Source: Actinoplanes cyaneus (GTDB lineage: Bacteria > Actinomycetota > Actinomycetes > Mycobacteriales > Micromonosporaceae). Taken from it: a stretch of DNA of 45,738 nt. This document shows positions 15,478 through 21,695 of this stretch, piece by piece. Positions within the stretch are counted from its first letter, which is position 1. Every line of letters starts with the position of its first letter. Under the pieces are notes generated by a model. It made no database searches and was not told the origin of the DNA. It saw nothing but the letters and a program-made list of their open reading frames with translations. The stretch is taken from contig NZ_BOMH01000052.1 of the NCBI RefSeq assembly GCF_016862095.1, positions 1 to 45,738 of the forward strand. The letters are read 5' to 3'. The translations under genes and the position numbers were made by a program.

Positions 15478-16824
15478 TCAGTCGTGCCAGCCTTCCGCCT
15501 TAACCGCACGGCTCGCCGCCAAACCCCGTCGCTCCGCCAGGGCCACCCGAAGCGGGCGGATGACGATGCCCTCCTCGTCCTCCAGGCGGCGGCGGGCGAG
15601 CTTCCTCGTCCGCAGAATGCCCGCCAGACCGGCTGCGGCGATGAGGAACTGCACCGACATCGCGACCCGGAAATCGTCGATGTGATAGTCGGCACTGCCG
15701 CCGGTGCGCGCGTCCAGGATCAGGCCGACCAACTCGATCGTGAGCAGCGACGCGACGAACCCGCCGACGTTGACGACGCCGGTCGCGGTGCCGAGGCGGT
15801 GCGGCGGATTGAACGTACGCGCGTAGTCGAAACCGATCATGGAACCCGGACCACCGGAGCCGATCGCCACGACCAGCAGGATCAGCACGGGCAGCGGCGC
15901 CCGGCCAGGCCAGAGGATGACCAGGGCCCAGGCGCCCAGGTTGATCCCGACGATGCCGAGCACGAGCAGCGATCGGCGCAGCGGGTAGCGCTGGACGAAG
16001 ACGCCCAGCACCGGGCCGGTCACCATCCCGACCAGCACGAAGAGCGTGAGCAGCGTGCTCGCCGTGCCACGGCTGACGCCCTCGCCCGCGATCAGGAACG
16101 GCACGCCCCACATCAGGGCGAAGACCGTGCCGGTGAACTGGGTGGTGAAGTGCGTCCAGAGCCCGAGCCGGTTGCCCGGGTGCCGCCACGCCTCCGCCAC
16201 GTCGGCGCCGAGCTTGCGCAGGTTGATCGGATCGCCGCTGGTCACCCGGCGCTCCGGGGTGTCGCGCAGGGCGGCCAGCGCGGCCAGGGAGACGAAGACC
16301 CCGGCGCCGCCGGCGGCCAGGAACGCGGTGGACCAGCCCGGCCCGGCCAGCAGGGTGGCCAGCGGCACGGCGGAGAGCACCTGACCGAGCTGCCCGACGA
16401 TGCCGGTGAGCTGGGTGAGAACCGGCACGCGACGGGGCGGGAACCAGTGCGGCACCAGCCGCAGCACGCTGATGAACGTCATCGCGTCACCGGCGCCGAC
16501 CAGGACCCGGGCGACGACCGCGCCGGTGATCCCGTCCGTGAACGCCATCAGGGTCTGCCCCGCGGCCATCACCAGAGCCCCGGAGACGATCAGCCGCAGT
16601 GACCCGAATCGGTCGAGCAGCAGGCCGACCGGGATCTGCAGGCCGGCGTAGACGAGCAGTTGCAGCACGGCGAAGCTGGCCAGCGCGCTCGCGCCGACGT
16701 CGAACCGGTGCTGCGCGTCGAGCCCGGCGACGCCGAGCGAGGTGCGGTTGAGGACCGCGACGACATACGCGGCGAGGCCGGCGGCCCACACCGCCCAGGC
16801 CCGGGCTCCGGGTCGCAGGGACAT
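15478..16824 (-). CDS. MFS transporter
   Basis: A 448-residue major facilitator with twelve hydrophobic segments. It opens with AWAVWAAGLAAYVVAVLNRTSLGVAG and has the TM2-3 loop LQIPVGLLLDRFGSLRLIV (motif A-like, DRFGS) and a long central cytoplasmic loop. The pattern is like the anion/hexuronate or NarK-like MFS groups; substrate cannot be assigned. The C-terminal ~45 residues form a charged cytoplasmic tail. Start ATG 16824 has GGAAGG 7 nt upstream, preferred over an ATG 27 nt earlier. Divergent from the RHH/Clp_N gene across a 152-bp region that carries a palindromic operator. Confidence 0.88.
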   Translation of the reverse strand: MSLRPGARAWAVWAAGLAAYVVAVLNRTSLGVAGLDAQHRFDVGASALASFAVLQLLVYAGLQIPVGLLLDRFGSLRLIVSGALVMAAGQTLMAFTDGITGAVVARVLVGAGDAMTFISVLRLVPHWFPPRRVPVLTQLTGIVGQLGQVLSAVPLATLLAGPGWSTAFLAAGGAGVFVSLAALAALRDTPERRVTSGDPINLRKLGADVAEAWRHPGNRLGLWTHFTTQFTGTVFALMWGVPFLIAGEGVSRGTASTLLTLFVLVGMVTGPVLGVFVQRYPLRRSLLVLGIVGINLGAWALVILWPGRAPLPVLILLVVAIGSGGPGSMIGFDYARTFNPPHRLGTATGVVNVGGFVASLLTIELVGLILDARTGGSADYHIDDFRVAMSVQFLIAAAGLAGILRTRKLARRRLEDEEGIVIRPLRVALAERRGLAASRAVKAEGWHD

Positions 16825-16921
16825 GTGGCGCCTTCCACTAGCGGTGCTCATTCGTACTTTTCAAGCCTTCTCCGCAGCTCTGTGAGGTGCAACGTGCGCT
16901 TGCCCACTGATCAGCTTTACC

Positions 16922-16954
16922 ATAACCCCAGTGGGGGTATAGCTTTATAACCCC
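16922..16954. promoter_or_regulatory. Palindromic operator ATAACCCCAGTGGGGGTAT plus third half-site
   Basis: A 19-bp near-perfect palindrome at 16922-16940 (half-sites ATAACCCC and GGGGGTAT) is followed by another direct ATAACCCC at 16947-16954, so three 8-bp half-sites fall within 33 bp, 22 nt upstream of the RHH/Clp_N start. Ribbon-helix-helix proteins bind short repeated half-sites, so the downstream gene's own N-terminus is the natural candidate for autoregulation. It could also control the divergent MFS gene. Confidence 0.6.
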
Positions 16955-16976
16955 ATGACTCACGGAGGAGTGTGCG

Positions 16977-17795
16977 ATGCCGAAGATCAATGTGTATCTG
17001 CCGGACGAGCTGGCCGAGGCGGTCAAGGAGACCGGCCTCCCGGTCTCGGCGATCTGCCAGCGCGCGCTGGAACAGGCGGTCCGCCGGGTCACCGCGATCC
17101 GGGAGACCTCGCTCGCCGAGCTCTCCGGCGCCGACCTGGAGGAGCGCTTCCCGCTGATGACCGGCCGCAGCCGCACGGTGCTGGGGCTCGCCGTCGAGCG
17201 GGCCGGCGCCGCGTCCCGCACCTCGGTCAGCAGCGCCGACCTGCTCGGCGCGATGATCCAGGAGGGGGAGAATCTGGCCATGCACGTGCTCCAGGCGCTG
17301 GAGATCGAACCCGCCCGGCTCGCCCGCGACCTCGAGCGGCAGACCGGCGACGAGACGGCCGGCCCGGGCGGCGGCGTGCACTTCAGCGTCCCGGCCGCCG
17401 GCGCGCTGGAGCTGGCGGTGGGTGAGGCGGTCGGGCTCGGCCACAACTACGTGGGCTGTGAGCACCTGCTGCTCGGCCTGGTCACCGAGCCCGACGGGGC
17501 GGCCGGTCAGGTCCTGCGGGCGGCCGGCGCCGAGCCGCGCCTGACCCGTCGCGCGGTGGCGTCGGCGCTGGCCGGTTACCGGCACCTGCGGGCGAACACG
17601 GCGGCCGCGCAGGGTTACTCGGAGCTGCGCAACGCGGGCGACGCGGCGGGAGCCGGCAGCGACGCGGCGGGAGCCGGCAGCGCCGCGGGCGCGGGGGGCT
17701 ACGGCGACCCGGCGGCGCTGCTGGCGGCGGCGCTCCAGCCGCTGATCACCCGCATCGAGCGTCTGGAGCAGCGCCTCACCCCGTCGGAGGAGTGA
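16977..17795 (+). CDS. Ribbon-helix-helix N-terminus fused to tandem Clp_N domains
   Basis: A 272-residue protein. Residues 1-38 (MPKINVYLPDELAEAV then VSAICQRALEQAVRRV) look like a MetJ/Arc-type ribbon-helix-helix DNA-binding unit. Two Clp N-terminal (Clp_N) repeats follow, about 50-115 (MTGRSRTVLGLAVERA, SSADLLGAMIQEGENLAMHVLQAL) and 128-195 (FSVPAAGALELAVGEAVGLGHNYVGCEHLLLGLV). There is no AAA ATPase, so it cannot unfold proteins itself; it could be an adaptor or a ligand/stress-sensing repressor. A Gly/Ala linker (about 221-243) contains a perfect 21-bp tandem duplication, and the C-terminus is a short amphipathic helix. Shine-Dalgarno GGAGGAG. Overlaps a 20-codon ORF at its stop. Confidence 0.82.
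   Translation: MPKINVYLPDELAEAVKETGLPVSAICQRALEQAVRRVTAIRETSLAELSGADLEERFPLMTGRSRTVLGLAVERAGAASRTSVSSADLLGAMIQEGENLAMHVLQALEIEPARLARDLERQTGDETAGPGGGVHFSVPAAGALELAVGEAVGLGHNYVGCEHLLLGLVTEPDGAAGQVLRAAGAEPRLTRRAVASALAGYRHLRANTAAAQGYSELRNAGDAAGAGSDAAGAGSAAGAGGYGDPAALLAAALQPLITRIERLEQRLTPSEE
17640..17681 (+). repeat. Perfect 21-bp in-frame tandem duplication
   Basis: Two identical 21-bp units (17640-17660 and 17661-17681) encode the 7-residue repeat DAAGAGS in the linker of the RHH/Clp_N protein. A recent slippage event in a flexible linker; copy number may vary between strains. Confidence 0.85.
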
Positions 17796-17857
17796 TGCGT
17801 GCGGCCCTGGCAACCCTGATTCTGCTGCTCCTGGCCCTGTTGTCCTTGATCGCCTGA
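17795..17857 (+). CDS. 20-residue hydrophobic membrane microprotein, translationally coupled
   Basis: The ATG overlaps the stop codon of the RHH/Clp_N gene (TGATG), and GGAGGAG in the last codons of that gene is well placed as a Shine-Dalgarno. The ORF encodes MRAALATLILLLLALLSLIA: one Arg at the N-terminus, then an uninterrupted hydrophobic stretch long enough for a single transmembrane helix, then TGA. Nothing conserved can be named. A hairpin-rich region follows directly, so transcription may stop there. It could be a membrane peptide working with the Clp_N protein, or a fortuitous ORF; the coupling and composition favour a real gene. Confidence 0.5.
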   Translation: MRAALATLILLLLALLSLIA

Positions 17858-17917
17858 CCGGTTTCACGGCCCACCCGCCCTGGGGGAGGGCCCGCTGAAC
17901 AGTGTGGCGGAAACCGG
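17858..17917 (+). terminator. Hairpin region after the microprotein
   Basis: CCGGTTTC at 17858-17865 pairs with GAAACCGG at 17910-17917, and an inner GC-rich stem (CCGCCCTGGGGGAGGG) lies between. No T tract; a plausible GC-rich actinomycete terminator. Confidence 0.4.
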
Positions 17918-18022
17918 CGCGTCGCGCCGAAGCCCTGTGAACAGAGCATCGGTGTGGATGACCCAGGAAGCACCGGCACCTGCGGGCGACGCACCGGAAG
18001 CGTCGCCGCAGACATGGTGCCG

Positions 18023-18152
18023 GCCGCGGTCACTCGCACGTCTGGCGGGCCGCGGTCACTCGCACGTCTGGCGTGCCGCGGTCACCCGCAGGGCCGGCGT
18101 GCCGCGGTCACCCACACGTCCGGCGTGCCGCCGTCACTCGCACAGATACCGG
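18023..18152. repeat. Five 26-bp tandem repeats overlapping the 3' end of the S9 peptidase gene
   Basis: Units begin at 18023, 18049, 18075, 18101 and 18127, each starting gccgcggtcac (the last gccgccgtcac). Units 1 and 2 are nearly identical; unit 5 is diverged and contains the last two codons and the stop of the peptidase gene. The array therefore looks like a repeated copy of the gene's own 3' tail. No spacers between units, so not a CRISPR array. Confidence 0.85.
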
Positions 18153-19912
18153 GTCAGCCACTCGATCGTCGCGCCCAGGAACTCGGCCCGTGACGTCCGG
18201 TGCAGCAGCTCGTGGCCTTCGCCGGGGAAGAGCAGGTACCGGTGCGGGGCCCCCCGGGCGGCCAGCGCCTCCGCCACCTGCGACGCTTCGATCACCGGCA
18301 CGTTGCTGTCGTTCTCGCCGTGGACGATCAGCAGTGGCGCCCGCAGCCGGTCGATCCGGTGGATCGGGGACAGTTCGCGCAGCAGGGCGGCGTCCGCGAC
18401 GGGGTCGCCGTACTTGCTGATCGCGGCGGCCGCGATCCACGGCTCGGTGTGCTGGTAGAACGTGGCGAAGTCGGACATCCCGCAGATGTCGATGCCGACG
18501 TCGAACAGGTCGGGGTGGGTGACCAGCGCGGCCAGGGTGAGGTAGCCGCCGTAGGAGCGGCCCATCACCCCGACCCGCCCGGCGATCCCGGAGTCCCGCA
18601 GGTACCTGACGCACGACCGGACGTCTTCGATCGCGTCGTGGCGCAGCGGCCCGTTGTCCGCGTTGACGAAGGTGCGGCCGAAGCCTGAGGAGCCGCGCAC
18701 GTTCGGCGCGAAGACGGCGATGCCCCGCTGGACGAGGGATTGGAAGAGCGGCCCGTGTCCGGGGCGTTCCTGCGCTTCCGGCCCACCGTGCAGCCAGATC
18801 ACGGTGGGGTGCGGGCCGGGGCCGGGCGGCGTGAACAGCCAGCCGGTCAGGGTGAGCCCATCGTGCGCGCTGAGCTTCTCCAGCGTGGGATGCACGGCGC
18901 CGGGGTCGGCCGGTTCCGCCGAGACGGCCCGCAGGTTCGACCCGTCGCGGTCGCAGACCCAGACGCCGTGCGGCTGTCCCGGGCCTTCGGCGGTGAACGC
19001 CAGGGTGGAGCCGTCGAAGCTCCAGGACAGGCCGGAGATCACGGCGCCGGGCAGTGGCACGGTCCGGTTGGCGGCGGGCGTGCCGTGGTCCAGGTCGAGC
19101 AGTTCCAGGGCGGACTCGCCGCCACGGACGTTCCAGAGGACGGCGGCGGTGCGCCCGTCGGTGGTCACGGCGAACGCCTCGACCTCGGCGGGGTCCTCGA
19201 AGGCGGCGGCCGAGCCGGCTAGCACCTCGCTCGTGTCCTCGGTGACGCGCACCACCGTGGTGAGCTCGCCGTCCTCGCTGCGCGCGTACACACAGCCGCC
19301 ACCCGGGCTGAAGATCGCCTGCTCGCCGCGGGTGAGGGGCTCCTCCGTACCGGAGATCAGGTCTTTGAGAAGGATCCGGCGGTCGCCGCGGGGCCCTTGC
19401 CGCAGCAGCGCGAACCGCCCCGCCGGGTCGACGTCGCAGAGCGAGATCAGCTCGCCGGACGTGATCACGGTCCGGGTGCCGACGACGACGTCGATCAGGA
19501 TGGCGTCGGTGAGGTTCTCGGTGAGCGCGAGCACCGGCCGGCCCGGCAGCCACCGCATGTTGTCGGCGGTGTCGTTGCCGAAGCCGGCCACCTGGTGGGG
19601 GTCCGACCCGTCCGGCCGGACCAGCCAGATCTCCTGCCGGGGCGCGCCGCCGGGGGCGATCTGGCAGGCCAGCCAGCCGCCGCCGGAGGACCACGCGACC
19701 TCGCTCACCGGTTCCGGGAACGGGACCTGGAAGGCCAGCTCGCTGTCGATCGGCTGTACCCAGACGCCGGGGGTGCCGGCCCGGTCGGAGACGTACGCCG
19801 CGTGCCGCCCGTCCGGTGACAGCGTCACCGACCAGTTCCCGGCGACCGCCGAGGTGAACAGCGAGAACGACGGCAGCACTGTCACGTCGACGCGATGGAG
19901 CTGGCCCTCCAA
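18134..19912 (-). CDS. S9 family (prolyl oligopeptidase / acylaminoacyl-peptidase type) peptidase
   Basis: A 592-residue cytoplasmic serine peptidase without signal peptide. The N-terminal ~330 residues are a beta-propeller of WD-like blades (VTLSPDGRHAAYVSDR, VAWSSGGGWLACQ). The C-terminal alpha/beta-hydrolase domain has PHPTVIWLHGGPEAQ (oxyanion region), nucleophile S453 in GRSYGGY, an Asp in the VHGENDSNVPV loop and the catalytic His in FPGEGHEL. Such enzymes cleave short or N-blocked peptides. Only 10 nt downstream of the NAGGN-type amidotransferase, it occupies the position taken by an M42 peptidase in the known NAGGN trio, suggesting it trims or recycles the product. Its last codons lie within a 26-bp tandem repeat. 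Confidence 0.9.
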   Translation of the reverse strand: MEGQLHRVDVTVLPSFSLFTSAVAGNWSVTLSPDGRHAAYVSDRAGTPGVWVQPIDSELAFQVPFPEPVSEVAWSSGGGWLACQIAPGGAPRQEIWLVRPDGSDPHQVAGFGNDTADNMRWLPGRPVLALTENLTDAILIDVVVGTRTVITSGELISLCDVDPAGRFALLRQGPRGDRRILLKDLISGTEEPLTRGEQAIFSPGGGCVYARSEDGELTTVVRVTEDTSEVLAGSAAAFEDPAEVEAFAVTTDGRTAAVLWNVRGGESALELLDLDHGTPAANRTVPLPGAVISGLSWSFDGSTLAFTAEGPGQPHGVWVCDRDGSNLRAVSAEPADPGAVHPTLEKLSAHDGLTLTGWLFTPPGPGPHPTVIWLHGGPEAQERPGHGPLFQSLVQRGIAVFAPNVRGSSGFGRTFVNADNGPLRHDAIEDVRSCVRYLRDSGIAGRVGVMGRSYGGYLTLAALVTHPDLFDVGIDICGMSDFATFYQHTEPWIAAAAISKYGDPVADAALLRELSPIHRIDRLRAPLLIVHGENDSNVPVIEASQVAEALAARGAPHRYLLFPGEGHELLHRTSRAEFLGATIEWLTRYLCE

Positions 19913-19922
19913 GACGTACCTC

Positions 19923-21695
19923 CTAAAGCTTCTTGTCCTGCAACCACATCTCCAGCAGCGCGAGTTGCCACAGCTGGTTGGCCCCGAGCGTGGTCCGCGG
20001 CGTGTTCGGGTCGGCGAGCAGCGCCTGCACGTACTCCGGCCGGAACAGCCCGCGGTGCCGCGCCTCGGGGGCGTGCAGCGCGTCGCGCACTTTCGCCAGC
20101 ATCTCGCCCTCCAGATGCCGGATCCCGGGAACCGGGAAATAGCCCTTGGTGCGATCGATCACTTCGTCCGGCACGAGCCCGCGGGCCGCGTCCTTGAGCA
20201 CCCCCTTGCCGTCCGACGCCAGTTTCAGCTCGGGCGGGCAGGCCGCGGCGAGCTCGACCAGCTCGTGATCGAGGAAGGGTACGCGAGCTTCCAGGCCCCA
20301 CGCCATCGTCATGTTGTCGACTCGTTTGACCGGATCGTCGACGAGCATCACCTGCGAGTCGAGCCGTAGCGCCGCATCGACCGCGGTCTCGGCGCCGGGC
20401 CTGCCGAAACTCGTCGCGACGAACTCCCGCGCGTGGTCGCGGTCGAGGTGCCAGGCCGGGTTGAGCTGCCGGGCCAGATCGCGGTGCGGACGATCGAAGA
20501 ACTCTTGCGCGTACGCGTCCACGGCCTGCTCCCGCGGCACCCCGGCCAGCGGCGGGTACCAGCTGTAGCCGGCGAAGATCTCGTCCGCGCCCTGCCCCGA
20601 CTGCACGACCGTGACGTGCTTCGCCACGTCCTCGCTGAGCAGGTGGAACGCGATGCAGTCGTGACTGACCATCGGCTCGCTCATCGCCGCGACGGTGCGA
20701 TCCACGGCCGGCAGGAAGCGATCGTGTCCGATCCTGATCTGGTGGTGCTCGGTGCCGAACTCCTTGGCGATCAGATCGGAGTAGACGAACTCGTCGCCGC
20801 TCTCGCCGCCGGCCGACTCGAACCCGATGCTGAACGTGGTGAGCCCGTGCTGCCCCTGACCGGCCAGCAGCGCCACGATCAGGCTGGAGTCCAGGCCCCC
20901 GGAGAGCAGCACGCCGACCGGCACGTCCGCGACCATCCGGCGTCGTACGGCGACGTCCAGCTTCGCGCGCACGGCCGCGGCCCACTCGTCCGCGCCGATC
21001 GATCCCGTACGCCGGAAGTCGGCTTCCCAGTAGCAACGGTCGGTGACCATGCCGTCGGCCCGGATGACCCGCACGGTCGCCGGCGGCAGTTTCCGGATCC
21101 CGGAGAGGATGGTCCGCGGCGCCGGCACGACCGAGTGGAACGTCATGTAGTGCTGCAGGGCGACCTTGTCGATGGTGGTGTCCACGCCGCCGGCCGCGAG
21201 CAGCGCCGGCAGCGTCGACGCGAACCGCACCCCGCCCGGCGTCTCGGCCAGGTAGAGCGGTTTGATCCCGAGCCGGTCGCGGGCGAGCACGACCGTCCCG
21301 CTGTCGTGCTCGGCGACCGCGAACGCGAACATCCCGAGGAAGCGCGTGACGCAGTCGGCGCCCCACCGGTGGTACGCCTTGAGGATCACCTCGGTGTCCG
21401 ACGTGGAGAAGAAGCGGTAGCCGTGGCCCTGGAGCTCCTCGCGCAGCTCCCGGTAGTTGTAGACGCAGCCGTTGAAGACGACGGTCAGGCCCAGCTCGTC
21501 GTCGGTCATCGGCTGGGCGCCGTTCTCGCTCAGGTCGATGATCTTCAGGCGGCGGTGACCGAAAACGATCCGGTCGTGCTCCCAGATCCCCGCACCGTCC
21601 GGCCCGCGGGACTCCATGGTGGTCAGCATCCGGCGGACCGCCTCGGCGTCCGCGGCGCGCTCGCCGTACCGGATCTCTCCGGCTATGCCACACAT
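19923..21695 (-). CDS. asnO: N-acetylglutaminylglutamine-type amidotransferase (asparagine synthase family)
   Basis: A 590-residue class II glutamine amidotransferase/AsnB-type enzyme. The N-terminal glutaminase has the catalytic Cys directly after Met (MCGIAGEIRYG), RGPDGAGIW and FNGCVYNYRELREEL. The synthetase domain has the PP-loop VLLSGGLDSSLIVALL and SGQGADEIFAGYSWYPP, and EARVPFLDHELVE. The overall pattern (HYMTFHSVVPAPRTIL, RYWEADFRR-like segments) matches the N-acetylglutaminylglutamine amidotransferase subgroup, which makes the osmolyte NAGGN. I chose ATG 21695 because Cys must become residue 1, and GGAGG lies 6 nt upstream; an adjacent ATG at 21698 would add one Met. It overlaps the upstream ligase gene. 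Confidence 0.88.
   Translation of the reverse strand: MCGIAGEIRYGERAADAEAVRRMLTTMESRGPDGAGIWEHDRIVFGHRRLKIIDLSENGAQPMTDDELGLTVVFNGCVYNYRELREELQGHGYRFFSTSDTEVILKAYHRWGADCVTRFLGMFAFAVAEHDSGTVVLARDRLGIKPLYLAETPGGVRFASTLPALLAAGGVDTTIDKVALQHYMTFHSVVPAPRTILSGIRKLPPATVRVIRADGMVTDRCYWEADFRRTGSIGADEWAAAVRAKLDVAVRRRMVADVPVGVLLSGGLDSSLIVALLAGQGQHGLTTFSIGFESAGGESGDEFVYSDLIAKEFGTEHHQIRIGHDRFLPAVDRTVAAMSEPMVSHDCIAFHLLSEDVAKHVTVVQSGQGADEIFAGYSWYPPLAGVPREQAVDAYAQEFFDRPHRDLARQLNPAWHLDRDHAREFVATSFGRPGAETAVDAALRLDSQVMLVDDPVKRVDNMTMAWGLEARVPFLDHELVELAAACPPELKLASDGKGVLKDAARGLVPDEVIDRTKGYFPVPGIRHLEGEMLAKVRDALHAPEARHRGLFRPEYVQALLADPNTPRTTLGANQLWQLALLEMWLQDKKL

Noticed and set aside
16922..16940. The palindrome as a rho-independent terminator of the MFS gene
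   Set aside because: It lies upstream of both divergent genes rather than downstream of either, so an operator fits better.
18023..18152. Possible CRISPR array from regularly spaced 26-bp repeats
   Set aside because: Units are head-to-tail without unique spacers, and the last lies in a coding end. No cas genes nearby.
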